Notes: generated from the sequence alone by a model not told the origin. Positions 23,301-37,054 are shown, numbered from the stretch's first letter. The stretch is 64,000 bases of DNA from Valencia hispanica (GCA_963556495.2 OY747709.1:23065900-23129899), one strand, 5' to 3'. A program made the numbers and translations.

Positions 23301-26300
23301 GAACAGATTTTTTTCATCATATTTCATTTATTGAAACTAAAAAAAAAGTTTTACTTGCATGTGTCTGAGTTAAAAATGTTTTCAATAATGTGGGATTATC
23401 GTATAATTTAAAACTAAAATTATAATAAGGTTTGCCTCCACAAGTTGAGTTAGTGGGAGTCCAGTTTTGAAAAAAAGACACTAAAGAAGCAAAGTCTGAC
23501 ATTCACAGCTGACATTCTTTAAGGAATATGTAATTATAAACTAGTTCGGAGGTTGTCCCACACATAGCTTTCAGTATAACATCTTTCTTCTGGCTCTTGG
23601 TCAGTTCCTACTTCATTACTTCATACATATTTTGTTTTACCTATGCATTCACATTTCACCACAACCAATTTTTACCCATAAGCGATGTTGGTTTTTTAAG
23701 TAGTTTAATGCACTGTAAAGATAAAAGGAAACAAAACAGAAAGGCTCAAATCTTACACAAACTCTAAATAAATTGCATATACATTTAACAAAAAAACGCA
23801 CGTACAATAATAAACAAATTATGACTTGGTGTTGTTGTTTTCTCAAGCTGGTATGTGTCATTCCTTCGGCAAGTACAACCTGATGCATGTACCTGCAAAG
23901 GTATGAAACAGCAAAAGGGCAAAATGTCCAGCTCCCAAATAAACACCAAAATGTAATGGTTAAAGGTGTTCAGCAGACATGAGCTATAATTTTGACTCCT
24001 ACCACATTGCAATTAATCAACCATTATCCCTGCTGAATTATTGTAAAAAAAGATAATATAATATATAACCAGATAATCACCTCTGCTCCATCAAAGGAGA
24101 CAAATGTCTATGTCTTCACTAAAAGATGTGGTGTGATTTTATTTATTTATGGCAACACAGAAACTCAATCAAACAGCATTAAATGTTTAAACTAGTCTTA
24201 ACCCTTACAAGAAATGTCCATTGAATTGAATGGCCAAACCTTCTGTTTAAAAACTAATGTGGACTGTGTCAAAATCGAGCACAATACCATACCACATTTT
24301 CAGGAAGTTAAAAAACATCCAAAAGTCAGCATATCTTCCTTTGTTGCAAACAGGCGTTTTGGCTTGCATGTTAGTGTCAGTTTTATGAATCAATAAACAA
24401 GTGCTTCTTTAGGTGGAGCAAGTGTTGGCAGGGCCTCTAAAACATCCTGTTTTCAGCCAAGTTTGAGACCTGCAGGAAACTATTCTTGTCCTTTTCTTTT
24501 ACCTCGGAAATCACTGTTTCACTCTGAGCTAAGTGGATATAAAACATCCTGCTTTCACCTTAGGGATTTGAGTTTAGAATATCTGAATAGGGTCATGGCC
24601 AAAGCAAAGTTTTGATCTTACAAATTACACTTACATAACCAGCATATTCTTCACAAACATTGATACTAAGAGACACAAGGCTCTTTTGGGCTAAGAGTGT
24701 GAAGTGGGAATAGGCCATAATCTGGTTTCCAGCAATTCACTTAGGATATTCTTCTATTACCTACCCAATTTTAGGCTTCTTTGCAACTTCATGTTGTGTT
24801 CATTGGTATTATCGATAAAAAGATTGTTTTTATCTGAAAAATTCAACATTAATACTAAGAACACATGCTCTTAGCAAAACGTGTGCTTTGAAAATATTTG
24901 CTAAATTAGATTTCATCACCCAAATATCTGGCAATAAAGTTGATACTGCAAAATAAGTGACAACCCCAGTAGGATGAGATTATGTACCTAAATTGGAAAT
25001 GTAAATGAAATTCTCACTAAGGTGCTTCAGTCTGAATAAAATGATCAACAGCTGCACTCTGACATTTTGTTTTGTGGTGAAACGCTCAGGAAGTTGCCGC
25101 TCACTCTCTCCGCTGAGCTGCTGCAGGAGCTGCTGTGCCTCTCCCCGTCCCTTCCATCCATCATGTGAAAATGAGTTCACATGCATCACCGCTAACATAA
25201 TGTTCTTTAGAGGCTGAGAGAAAAGGCTCACCTAACATGCGGGGATGGCACAATAAAGAAGAACCGACTGACATTAATGAAAATGTATGCCATTAAAAAC
25301 TAGCAGAAGAAATAGCTGAGAGGAAGATGGAACATTATTTATTGATAGTCACTGACTAAGTGACTGGCTGTTGATGGTATGGGCTATTTTCATTGCAACT
25401 CCATGCAATCATTGTTCTTCGTTTTCAGAATGTAGCTAATGGAGAGATGTGGCGTTACTTTCACATTAATTTGTGTATTTTTACCATGTTTTCTTGAGGA
25501 CAATTTAGAAAACAAATAAAATCAACAAAAACATCTAGTTTTTGAATTTCACTACCCAATGCTTAAAAAAACTGAATATTTATTCATATATTAAAACAAA
25601 TGCTTTGTTTTTTTTAAATTTTTTTTATAACAATATTAACCAGTAAATATATTTTTCAAACTAGTGCGGATTTAATGACGGACAGCCTAAACAACTTTTA
25701 CGATCAAATTTGCATGCATTCTGTTTTAGTTCTTTCAGAGATCTTAAGATAATTATAACCTTAGATGAATCGATAATAAAGAAGCTCTGACAAACTAAAA
25801 AAAGTTCATCAGCTTTTAGAACAATCTGTAGCAGCAACAAAACAGAGGGATTTTCTTCTATAGCTACTGCCCACAGCATTTAAGTTAGTTTAAAGGTAAA
25901 GTCGTTGTTGGCTGTTTTTGGGGATTATTGTTTTCATAGCTGAGTTTTGGCCAATGTACTATACAGCTGTTGAAAATATGGTCTTATATTTAACTTTGGG
26001 TAATGTTTACATACAGACAAGTGTAAGTTTGACCAAATGGTTGCAACTATTTCTCAAAATAGCCCACATAATGAGTCCTACTTCACTAGGCTCAACATTT
26101 GGTGTTAGATATGTTTGGCTGAGATTCATTTTGTTTGTTTAGGTGTTTATAAATACTTGCCTTAATGCTGTTTAATTTTAACTGCAAAAAATAAACAATA
26201 AAGCCACTGAAAACAATAAAAGCTGAAAGTTGATCTGTGACCTCCAGCTCTATTTTCTATCTTCATGGTGGACTTGGTTTTTGCAGAACACTTTTGACAA

Positions 26301-27839
26301 CTTTGTTTTCTGGCTTATTTTGGTCTTTTGGGATGAAGCCTTTGACATCTGAAGGATACAGCTACCTTCTTTTAAAGTGAAATGAATTTTTAATGCAGTT
26401 CCTACAAATAAACATTTTACTCAGTGTAAACTAAAATCTCACAAGCTAACAGAGGAATAATCTTTCGTCCTGCAGACTGGACTACCACTTTAAAAACTGA
26501 CTTTATAACCCATAGCATATTTATGTACTGTAGCAATTGCTTCTATTAATTTTTTAAGTCATTCCTCGTTGGCACTATAGAAAAATTAACCCAGACACTC
26601 CTGGTAATAAATTGCAACAAATTGCATTTGACTTGTGCACCCCTCAGTTGCACCATGTAGAAACAGTAAGGGGATGCTTTTTTTTCCTCTGCATTTTGTT
26701 TTTCATTAGATGACACTCGATTTCAAAGATTGTTCTTAATTGCCTTAACTGTTAATGTTAAGATTTTGTTTACTTTATAACTATATCTATATCTATATCT
26801 TGAGATATAACAAGTTGTATCGTCTAAATCTTAACCTATAAAAGTGCAGAATAGTTACTTTTAATAAATGCAGAGGCATAAAACATAAACGTGTTCACTT
26901 ATACGTTGCTATTCTGCTTCAATCTTTATTTTATGTCTCATATTTACTCCACCAAGAGAATTACTGTCCCGTATGCCCTGTCTTTATTCTACCTCTTTTT
27001 CTCCCTCCTCTCTCTTCCTTTCTCCTCATCCCCCTTAGTTTGTAACCTGAATACAGTAGCACAGTGGACCAATCGATCACAGGGAGTCCTCTTTTTTTCC
27101 ATCCTGGCAATTTTCCTCAGAGGAAAGAAGGAATAATGTGAGCTAACAGTGTGGAAAATCAATGCTCCACTGGCATAGAATAACTTGGAGTCTAGCTAGC
27201 AGAGACCTGGGCTCCATGAAGCCAGTTTGGGTGATAAAGCCACCCCACGTCCAGTCTCTCATCCTGCATAATATGCAGCTGTCCCTGCAGAGCTGCACTC
27301 ACTGTCAAGAGAAGGTTAACAGATTTATTCCTGAAATCCTGTGGATTTCAAATGTGTACACTCCTGCTATGAGTCCTGGATTGCATAATAGCTGCACAAG
27401 TGTGAGTTTGTGTGCTTGTTTGTGCTGATATGTTGACTAGGCTTGAAATAATAGTATGTAGAATTGTATGGGAAAACTTTTGACATAGGCTACGGGTCCT
27501 GTTTGATCGTGCTTTGTCAAATGCATTTAAAGAAACACTGTTCAGATGGGCAGTGTTTTTATGTAGAATGAACATAAAAGAATTCCAAGCTAAAACCTTG
27601 AAATTTGGATGAATTAGGAGAAGATTTAGAGAAATACATGGACTGAGGTTAAAAGACTAATTTGGATATCTGTACCTTGATCGTTTTCTATGGGTGTAAA
27701 TGGACGCAAAAAACCCCGCCTAAGCATAGCACAAAAAGTAAGAAAGTTTGTGTTTGGTCTATTGTTTCTTCAGCGAAACAAGGCTTCTTGATAACAAACT
27801 TTTTAACAAACAGGAACCTCAGTAGTGCATGGGAGAAGT
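20391..27839. other. 7.4-kb non-coding stretch, no gene seen
   Basis: The longest featureless part of the window. It is AT-rich, and no frame has coding character or a recognisable domain. 22760-22830 (GACTTAATTACCATCC, CTAGGCTGCCTC) is somewhat regulatory-looking. 26781-26800 is a small CTATAT repeat. 26980-27038 is a strong pyrimidine tract ending in TTAG, discussed under rejected items. Confidence 0.5.
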
Positions 27840-28090
27840 GTACTAAGCCCCAACATCCTGCCACCTCATCCTGATGCCGGTCACCAACTTGGTCACACAC
27901 TACTGTGTGATGGCATTCTATACTTTCACCAGCATTTGGCACAAGTCAACTAAAGCGGTTGTGCTAGTCACTCTGGGCATGAGTGGCACTCCAAAGCTGA
28001 ATCAGCAAGTGTTCTTGGGAGTTGAGGTCAGAACTGCAGGCAGGCCAGTCCATCCTCTTCACTCCCAAATTCTAGAGATAGTCTCTGATA
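27840..28090 (-). pseudogene. Tc1/mariner transposase C-terminal fossil
   Basis: Read on the minus strand from 28060, WTGLPA-like text followed by SDLNSQEHL corresponds to the WPACSPDLNPIEHLW catalytic block of a Tc1-like transposase. Then come the remains of TLADLRQxLVEEWDAIPQ (NAGESIECH in a shifted frame) and a VTSMRRR-like end near 27845. There are several frameshifts. Only about 80 codons of the C-terminus remain and no terminal repeats are seen. Confidence 0.65.
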
Positions 28091-28789
28091 AGATATAGGA
28101 TTTCCTGCTTTTCTTCTTCAATCCTCCCACACACACAAAAACACATGCAAATTTCCCTGTTTTCATACGTAGAATGAGTCTCCCAGCACTTAATGTAATT
28201 GTCCTGAAAGCAGTATTTACTTTTTTTATCAAGTGAATAAGATTACATTTAGCAGACGCATTGTGTTGTGTTGGAGTTACAAACATGACTATCATTATGA
28301 ATTCTGACCTGGTCTGACTCAGAATTGTTTACCAATATGCATAGTAAGGTGATTTTCATTTTGTGTTTATTATAAAGATTGCCTACATAGTAAATTGCAT
28401 GCGAAAGGTATAGGCTATACTTCTTTCTTCTTTTCAATTTAAATTCTGGGCACTTGGAGATATTGACTATGTGGATTTTAAGTCTAAATTTAAGCCTACA
28501 TTTGAGCTCTTACTGAAAGATAAAAAAGAAAGTCAAAGCAAAAGTGGAATATTAAATAAAATTAGGTTTATGCATTAGGTCTCCTATGACCTGAGTTTAT
28601 GTCCTGAGTTTGGCTTTGCCTTTCGCTGTTTAAATGACCATAATACCCCAATTTAAGTACCCAATCGCTTTTTTACAGTGTATCTTAGAATTCATTTTCA
28701 ATGATATTGTTGGTTTCTAAGAGTCGTCAAAAATTAGCACCACAGTATCTTACAGGTCTTTTAAACATAACCATCAGCCTTTTAGATGA

Positions 28790-29275
28790 TGCTCTCCTTC
28801 CTTTTCCAGCCTGACATGGTAGATGGACCATGTGCTCTGTGAGATGGTCAAAGACAGGGGTTTCATTTTACACCATAACCCAGCATTAAATTCACCATAA
28901 CTTTATTTCTGACTTTTCTGCTGCATTCCTTGGTCTTTATGATGCTGTTTGATCACAGATGTTAAATGACACACAGGTGGACAATACTGGATTTAATATT
29001 TTGGTGACTTCTGAAAACAAAGGGGTGACCAGGAATTTATTTAAGGATATCAGAATAAGCCATTTTGGAGCAGAAATTTCCTAACATGAACCTGTTCACT
29101 CATATAGCAATAAAACCTTTCTGATTCTGATTCTGAAAGGGGGCTAAACACAGATGCATGCCACACTTTTCAGATTTCCAAAGGAAAATAAATTGAAAGC
29201 CATACATCTTTTTTCCTTAAACATTTATGCATTGCTGGGTTGGTTTATCACATAAATTTGTGCCCAATTCCCCTT
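28790..29275 (-). mobile_element. Tc1 fossil: 5' part and terminal repeat
   Basis: The minus strand holds a decayed transposase start (TTGGTCTTTATGATGCTG near 28930 is the start-codon region). The 5' leader follows (ACACACAGGTGGAC, then GGTGACTTCTGA) and then an inverted-repeat-like end (GGGGGCTAAACACAGATGCATGCCACACTTTTCAG at about 29137-29172, and on to GGTTTATCACATAAATTT). It is the same general family as the Tc1 at 13690 but strongly diverged. The catalytic part is absent. Confidence 0.65.
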
Positions 29276-29326
29276 CAAGACAATAACAAGGTCAGCCTTC
29301 TATCACTGAAGAACATTTCTAACATT

Positions 29327-29900
29327 AAAGGACCTTGAAAAACTCCTCCATGGGTTTATCTTATGTCAGATTTATTAATGCAACACCGCCCTCACAGGTC
29401 CCAGGACCCAGAATGCTGCTGCTCGTGTCCTCACTAGAACCAGGAAACTAGAACACATCACCCCAGTTCTAAAGTCCTTACACTGGCTCCCTGTAGCTCA
29501 GAGAATAGACTTCAAAATACTCCTACTAGTTTATAAATCATTAGATGGCTTAGCACCAAAGTATGTGGAGATCTACTGTTACTATACCAACCCCCCAGAC
29601 CACTCAGGTCCTCTAATTCCAGTCTACTCAACATCCCTAGAATTAGGACCAAACATAGAGAAGCAGCTTTCAGTTTTTATGCTTATCTTATCTGGAACAA
29701 ACTTCCAGACTACTGCAAAGCTGCTGAAACACTGAGTTGTTTTAAATCACGGCATCTGTTTAGAGCTGCCTTTGAGTAATGTTTTATTGTGTTATATGCT
29801 TTGTGTGTGTTTTATGCTTTATTGTTGTTTTTATGTAAAGCACTTTTTAATTGCCTTGTTGTTGAAAGTATGGTACACAAATAAAATTGCCTTGCCTTCC
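29327..29900 (+). pseudogene. L2-type LINE: C-terminal ORF2 remnant and 3' tail
   Basis: The 3' end of an L2 (Maui-like) LINE, 5'-truncated. The frame reads RTQNAAARVLTRTRKLEHIT, then LHWLPV, RIDFKILLLVYKSL and LAPKYV, and then degrades. These are the conserved C-terminal motifs of L2 polymerases (compare the intact copy at 43360-43500). The tail TATGTAAAGCACTTTTTAATT and ACAAATAAAATTGCCTTGCCTT ends at about 29900 with two CCTTG units, the seed that is expanded at 19796. No RT domain is left. Confidence 0.85.
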
Positions 29901-30182
29901 AACGTCAGAGACCTGGAGCTCATTGCCAAAGACAAATTGTCAAAGTACCAGTGGAAATGTGCAAAAAGCTGCTCAACAATAAGAAGTGTTCAAGTAATTT
30001 TTCACACGTCCTTTTGAATAAATTGTAAATAAAAAATGATTTTTAAAATTTAATTGATACTCTTTTTAGACTGTTTCATCTTTTGAAATAAGCCTGTTTC
30101 ACTTCCTATAAGAAACAGACTACTTGGTTAAATGAACAGAATTTTTAACCAACCAGGGGTATGAATCATTTTGGACTTAATT
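29901..30182 (+). pseudogene. Tc1 transposase C-terminal remnant and terminal repeat
   Basis: On the plus strand VRDLELIAKDKLSK followed, one frame over, by MCKKLLNN matches the last 40 residues of a Tc1 transposase ('DLEAIAKDEWAK...MCKKLLNNYKK'). It is followed by a 3' UTR and the terminal GGGGTATGAATCATTTTGGAC near 30160-30178. This element is in the opposite orientation to the Tc1 fossil at 28790 and belongs to a different family, so the two are not parts of one copy. Confidence 0.7.
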
Positions 30183-33157
30183 GCAAAATCCCAACAAAAA
30201 ACATTTCTAATGTTTGTGATGACAGCATGACAAAAATCCAGAAGAATTGCAAAGGTAAAAATATTTTTTGCAATGGACTGCATAGTTTGAAAAGAGGTGC
30301 TATACCAACCCTTTGCTGTCAATAAAATAGCACATTATATAAAGTGTCCCTGAAATGTGTCACTGAAAAACAAAAACATCTCAGTATCAGCATCAATTGT
30401 GCCGAGTGACACCTAGACACAGTCCTGCTTCTTGCAGTATGGATATGCAAAGTTTGGGCTCATGCATTATTGTTTCGATTTCTGAAAGAAAGGTTTCAGA
30501 ATCAACAAGAAACAGTTCGAAACCCTGTCGTCTTTCATAACAGCTCTGTTGCAGGTACAACCACAAAGTAGGCTTGTCTGCAAGTGCTTACGGTCGTTTG
30601 AGCAACATGTAATCAAATCTCCTCACTGTGACCCAGGCCAACTCAGACGTGCTGATATTCATTCAGTAAAGTTATTTCAATGCAAAAACTTTAATAGATG
30701 TGAATAATAACTTTTGTTGTAATTTAGCTTACTTGTGCAGTCAGGGGCTCAAGCACATGTTTTTTTTCTAATTTCCAATACAAAATCATCAAGTAAGCTG
30801 TCAGTCTCTTCATTAAGAACTGCATGTCGTAACAAAGGAGGGATCCGCTAGGGAGACACCAGTCACATCTTGTCTTGCCAATTACACTTTGCATGATTCC
30901 TCCCCGAAATTAGGCTGAGCCAAGCTGGAAAATGATTGCTGGCATGTTGTGGGCTCTAATTATCTGTTGAAAAAAAGAGAAATATCATTGATGCTGTGTT
31001 CTTAATCCATCCAATGACAGAGAGCAAACAAAGAGTCCTGACAGCTTTTTGGCTTGTGGGACGAAATGTAAGCAAAACAGCATGTTAGGATGAGTTTGTG
31101 TAAACACAAATCTTGCTTTTTGAGATTATTCTTGGCTGATGTTTTCTTTAAGTTTTTCATTTTTTCCCGATTTGATAATAGGACAGATAACTGATAGAAA
31201 ACCAAAAAAGGCATCTGAGAAACTAGGGTCCTTGATGATCTGTGGTGACAAACAAATAGCCTTTTAAGGCAGTAAGTTCTCAATTGTCCTCTTGTAATTG
31301 AAGAGCAGAACTTGAATCACAAGAACACACTCAGTGTGAATGCAGGAAAAACATAGCCTCTCAAACGCAGAATGGAAGGAGAAAATATCAGCCATCCAAT
31401 TTTCGAGCATCACTTATGCAGCAAGAGACAAACAGATCTCCGGAGCACATCTCCAAAAGCACTCCACAAACACACATCACCAAAGAGACAAATATTATTT
31501 CAAAAAGAAAACTTTTAGATATGTCGTGCATCTGCAAATTTGACTTTATAGGGGTAGCAGAGAAATAACATTACCATAAGCTTGGTGCAATGCATGCATA
31601 ATAGATTGTTGTTTTCACTCTGCATATGGTAGGAGCTGGATTCGCTTCAAAGTGCACCAAATTTGCATGATTCGATGTGAGGGATTCTGGGATTAGTGAA
31701 CACCACTCCCCCCCACTACCCTCCTTACACCCCCCTCTCTTTCACTCAGCTATAGAAAGGTATCACATTCCCACAGATGGAGAGTTACATTGTGAGAATG
31801 ATGTTGTTTACGACTCAAAGGTGTAAGCATGGGGAAACTAAGAGAAATAAACACAGCAAGATTTATTCTGATATATACTTTTAAGCAAAAATCCACATTA
31901 CTAGTCTGAGGACCATTGATATAGATTAAAAATACCTGAGTGTCTGAGTTTTGATTCACAGGATTATATAAAAGCTCAATTTTGTGCCAGGGGGCAGCAT
32001 CAGCCGACGACACATACAGTTGCTTGATTCTGACATGCTTCAACTGTGTCTTCAATCAATTAAATATGACAGAAAGAAAGGAAACAGCCTGTTTGACTGG
32101 AGCCCCAGAGGCTGCTACTGAACAATGTTTGGCAAACAAGAACAAAGTGATTCACAAACTATCTGCAGCCCTCAGTGCTGTTGTATTTATGAAAATAACA
32201 AAAAGTCCTTCTGACTTTGTTCCCTCTCTCTCCTTTTTACACCGCTTGTTGTCTTGTCACTGTATGATTTTTCACACTGCATACTCCTAAATAACATGAA
32301 CCGAGGGCATATGTCACATGCACTGTGTGTGTGTGTGTGTGTGATGGTGCGGGGGGGGGTGCGGGGGGTTTAAGATAAAATGTACTTTTATGCAAATTAC
32401 ATTCTAATCAATGATGAGCTGTCTTTTTCACTCTCACTGGATAACCTGATTATAATTTACATCAGGATGTCCATCTGTTAGATGAACATCCACGCAGGCC
32501 ATCATGCATATAGAATGGATAAAACGTCTGCGTGTTTTTTGTTGTTGTTTTTTTTACAAAGAAGCAATGCCTGAGAATGCTATCAATAAGAAAGTTTTGT
32601 TTATCCCAGCCTCCTACAGTTCTACCATCTATTACTATTCATCTGTGACGTCTTGGCCCACGCTGGATAGACTAACCCTGTGTCACTGCGATGACACAGG
32701 GTTAGAGTAGCAGGCTGAGGCAATTTAGTCAGACTTTAACAAGGAGGGATCTAGGTCCTGGTGGAATAATAACAGGGTTCATGTGTTGTAGTTTGGATGT
32801 GTTTGAATTCATGAGATTTAATAAAACATAATATTAAGATGACTACAAGTGGAATGTAAAAAGGTGGTAGTTTTAAAGGACTTACTGTACAACTTTTAAA
32901 AAGCTGTGAAGAGAATGACAATTGTATTTCTTACTACACAAATCTAAAGGTTAAAAGCAAATATAAGATGAGTATATGACCCAGGTACTGATCATGGATA
33001 AGGATTTACAAGTGTTTTAAGGAGCTGATGGAGCTGTTGGACAATTTCATATTGCAGAAAAAGTGTAGCCTATACGCTTTTGCTGTCTCTTCAGTTAACT
33101 TGTTCACTTAGGTCATCCCAGATGCTCATGGGAATACACAATGAGGAAAAAAACAAC
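30183..33157. other. Non-coding stretch, no gene seen
   Basis: AT-rich. 30840-30960 (CAATTACACTTTGCATGATT, CTCTAATTATCTG) has the composition and octamer/homeodomain cores of a conserved regulatory element, unproven. A TG dinucleotide repeat of about 11 units lies at 32322-32343, followed by a G-rich run to 32370. No coding signal. Confidence 0.5.
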
Positions 33158-33960
33158 ACACTGTGCCTTGCAAAAGTGTATTTGCACGACTTTATGTTTT
33201 TGTCAGATTGCAATCACAAACAATATACTGTGTTGGGATTTTATGTGACAGACCGAGAAGGAGGATGCACGTTTTTCAAACAAAAACATTGTATTGGAGC
33301 AAAAACAGCTACACGTCTTCTGGGGTGATGTTTGGGTTCTGTCTCTGCCACCTTTTGCCCATTCTTCTTCACTGACCAGTTTTCTTGCTCTTGATGGTGC
33401 TGCTACCATCACATTTCACCATGGGAATAGTGTCTTTAGGTCAATGTGCGATGTTATAAATCTGGCACACATGAAGGTTTTGCACAGAGGTCAAAAATGT
33501 TTTTGTCTACTCTGATATGTTTGCTGTGTCCCCTACACAACTTGGGGGAGCCCCAAGACTGGGCTTTAGGGTATGTCTCACCTTTTCAGATCTTGAGACT
33601 GAAATCTTTGCCTATTTTTTAGTTTCTGTTTAAAATAAATATCCCAATAGCATGATACTGACACCACCATGTTTCACCACTGGATTTTTTTCTTTCAGGC
33701 TGATATACAATATCAGTTTTCTGCCCCACGTAGAGTTTAGTATTGGTCTGAACTGAGCAGAGTATCTTACTCAACATGTTTGGTGTGTCCAATACATAGC
33801 ATGTGACAAAGTACAAACTTCCTTTCACCGGTGGCTTTTTTCTCGCCATCAAAGCGCAGACCAATAGGAGTCCTGTTGGCAGATTCTCCCATTTGAGCAG
33901 TGGCTCTCTGCAGCTCCCCCAGAGTTACCATGGGCCTTTTAGCAGCTTGTGTGCTTTTGT
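33158..33960 (-). mobile_element. Tc1 fossil, rearranged
   Basis: Starts with a terminal-repeat-like CTGTGCCTTGCAAAAGTGTATTT at 33160. Scattered transposase remnants follow on the minus strand: a catalytic-core piece (GGTGCTGCTACCATCACATTTCACCATGG, about 33392-33422), a second copy of core-like text (CCCAATAGCATGATACTGACACCACCATG, 33643), and an N-terminal piece (GTGGCTCTCTGCAGCTCCCCCAGAGTTACCATGGGCC, 33900-33937). Duplicated and out-of-order blocks suggest two old Tc1 fragments merged. No usable frame remains. Confidence 0.7.
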
Positions 33961-36185
33961 TAGAATGGATGTCTATGGCATTTCAGTATCACGATGTGCA
34001 AAACTTGTACAGACAGTTGTTTTTAAATTGTTTATTTTATATTGCTGCATAAAAGGAGATGCATCTGCAACTTCATTAAATGTCATGCAATGATAATAAA
34101 ACTATTCTATTCTGCTCTAAATAACTTGCAGCTGTGATTGATATGATCTTGAGATGGGGTTTTTTATTATTTAAAAGTCATCTTTCTCCTTCTACTTTAC
34201 AAATATGTGTTGTTTTTGGCTAATCTATTGCAAAAAAGAAAAGAATTCAATAAAACACCTTGAAGTTTGTGTTTAACATAATGTGAAAATATTCATGAGG
34301 TTTTAATTTATTTGACAGTTATTGTAGATGATTTCACACAGGACCCCTCAGCTATGCTCTGTGTATTTTTTCAAACACATATTTTTCTCTCATTTTGAAA
34401 TCTTCTGCATCAGGCTGCAGTGTTTGTATCTCCACTATTGAATGAAGTTTTAAAAACCTTAGTTTTTGTCACAAAATCTTCCATATGCATTTGGACAGGG
34501 AGTGCAAATGCATAAGGAAATATCTTATTTTGCATAATATTGATGTTAATGTGTCCGGGTCTAAGTCTCTTGGGCAAAACATATACATTTATATGTTTGA
34601 TTTTTGTCACATTTTGCTGCAGATTTTTTTTTGCTGGCAACCAACGTTTATTCGAAAAACAGGCATTTACATTGAGAACTCAATCAGCAATTTTCAGATG
34701 CATAATTATATAGTGGATTACACTTAAATAATCTAAACTGGCAAAAAAAATATTTTTTAAATAGATTAAATATTTGATGAGAACATTTGTAAAAGATTTG
34801 ATAAATCAATTCCTGGAGTTTGCATCTTCAGAAGTGGTAGAGGCTTTATTTCCTTTGTGTTTTTATTGCTTTCAGCTTTTGTATTGTATAATGTTAGTCC
34901 TCTTCACAGAGCAGATTGACCAGCCCTGAAATCAGTGCTAAGATACGACACACTTTGCTCAAAATGAATCCATTACTAAATTCAAGATGAGGTTCGAAAT
35001 CTTGGAGTTGCAGTTTTGCCAAGGCAGCTAATGATTTCAGCACATTGTTCATCAATTGTTGGGATAACCTTCTCTCTTTAAAATTCTTTAGTCCCCGATG
35101 GTAATGCCCACAACCTGTCAGAGAAAGAGACATGAGCTTCCTGCAGGTGGTGTGTCAGGGTTGGGTGGGGTTGGTTGGGGTGGGAAGTGATATGGGCGGG
35201 AGGGAGGGGCTGGAGGAATTGGGTCTTGTGATGCCCCTGGCTGACCTAATAAGGCCAGGTTTGCACTATCAGCTGATAATCAGGTGCTTTGTAAATATAC
35301 AAAAGAATGAAGATTTCCTGCCGGGTAAAGACGCTCACAAGACAAATTCGAATTAGGGCTTCATTTTTCTTTGCTACCTCTCACTCACTCTCAGCACCTC
35401 ACCTTTTTGTCCTTGTTTTTCGCAAGCGGTGTCCTCTTTTCTGCAAACGATCTCATATACTAAATAGTAGGCAACCAGGAGATTTCTCGCAGGGAGAAAG
35501 CAATTTCAGTGAGGGACAACTAAAAGGACTTCAAGTTCTTTTTAATCCCTTTAAACCTTAGACATGGAAGCAGATATTTTTAATTCATTTCATTTTTTTC
35601 TTTGTCACTGTTTAGGTTTTTTCTGCTTAAAAAAGATGAATACCCAAGATGATCTCATTTAGCTGTTAGGTGTTGACAAATGCACATCCATTCATTCAGC
35701 TGATGACCTTGACATGAATGCTAAACTGTTAACCGCTAACATAATACACATATTTTTAATAAGTAATTGCATATGATGACATTAATTAAACATATTTTTG
35801 CTGTCGGTCCACACAATGAGGAGTTCAATTTTCAACGATTAACTTTAGCTGTGAATAATTACAGCTAATCATACCAAGCAATTAAAGTAAAAGCCTGATC
35901 AAATGGTGGCTTAATGTCAGTCATATATGCTGACGTGTAATTGAAAATGTCCCCTTTCTGCTGCTCCCTGATACCTCTGTAATATGAATCCGTTAAAAAA
36001 CAGATCAGGTTTCCTGACTACTGCAGCAGCAAAGAAGATGATACTTAATCAACTAATTGATGCAAGAAAGAGCTTTTCAATACATGTGCTCAATATCATC
36101 TCGTCCTTCTAGTGTTAGGTGTTAAATTATTAACAAGGAAACAGCTTTCATTGTTTTGTACTCCAAACAGTGATGACTAAATGAT
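33961..36185. other. Non-coding stretch, no gene seen
   Basis: Mostly AT-rich. 35150-35220 is a GGTTGGGGTGGG-type G-rich patch. 35790-36110 is less repetitive with several TAATTA/AATTA cores and could be regulatory; the BEL element inserted just downstream. Confidence 0.45.
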
Positions 36186-37052
36186 TGTTAAGTTCAACCA
36201 GGAATTCAGGAAAGTGAAATATTGACCAATAGCACTGAAGGTGCACTGCCCACCCGACTAGGATGTGGCTGTCACCAAAACAAGCGCTCCTGCTCCTTCT
36301 CCTGCTCATTCCTCTTATTTCCCTCACCTGTGCACTCCCAGGGTTCATTCCAAAGAAAGGTCTTCAGCTCAACACTTCTACTAAAGACACTACTGGTAAA
36401 TCAAACTATAGACTGTTATGGACAATATTACCTCATGCACATATGATTCATCTGCATCATTATTACCAGATTGAATGTTTGTTTCATGATTCAGCTATTT
36501 GATTTGGGGTATAATTTTGCTTTATTTGCATGGTTTGTTTAGTCTCATAGTTTCACTGTATGTAAGTTAAAGGAGTTGATTAAAAGTATTATTTGATTTA
36601 TTATAAATTAATGATTCATTAAAATATTGGTTGATTAAAATAATTATGTAGATAAACTAAGTTAAAACTTGATTTAAGATATATTTTGTTTCAACATTGT
36701 TTAAATATGTTAAAATATTTATAAATAATCTTGATTTAATTCATTACATAACTTCAGTATTTGTTTAAAATACATGGTGAAATGGTATGGTCAGTGTGAT
36801 TTAAAAACAACTATTTAATAATAACAGGTTTAAAAGGGAACTGCTCTCTTTAATGTCTCATTCATGTGGTGTTTGTTTGGTGTAGGTTATCAACCTACTC
36901 TGCAACTGTTGAACTGTTCAAAATGAGAAGAAGAACATTAAAAGACAAATATTGCAAATGGAGTTGAGTTGTCCCAGCGTCCCCTTTTGTCTGAAGAAAA
37001 TGCCTTTTTCAAGTTTAGGCAGGAGCTGAAGAGACTTTTACAAAACTTGACA
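36186..37052 (+). repeat. 5' LTR of the BEL element
   Basis: 867 bp, TG...CA ends. Compared with the 3' LTR it lacks a 7-bp GAAAGTG repeat near 36216 and has about 18 extra bases (around CCCTCACCTGTGCAC, 36323-36337). It should contain the promoter and poly(A) signal; the long AT-rich centre (36540-36780) makes it hard to point to a TATA box. The frames at 36222-36502 are not genes. Confidence 0.95.
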
Positions 37053-37054
37053 GT

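Noticed and set aside
27039..27136. Segment after a very strong pyrimidine tract ending TTAG, open in one frame (CNLNTVAQWTNRSQGV)
   Set aside because: The frame ends in a stop before any convincing donor, so it fits an internal exon poorly; the 26980-27038 tract may simply be simple sequence.
36222..36502. Frames of 74-79 codons repeated at 45001-45316
   Set aside because: They are inside the LTRs of the BEL element and are duplicated only because the LTRs are; frames differ between the two because of indels.
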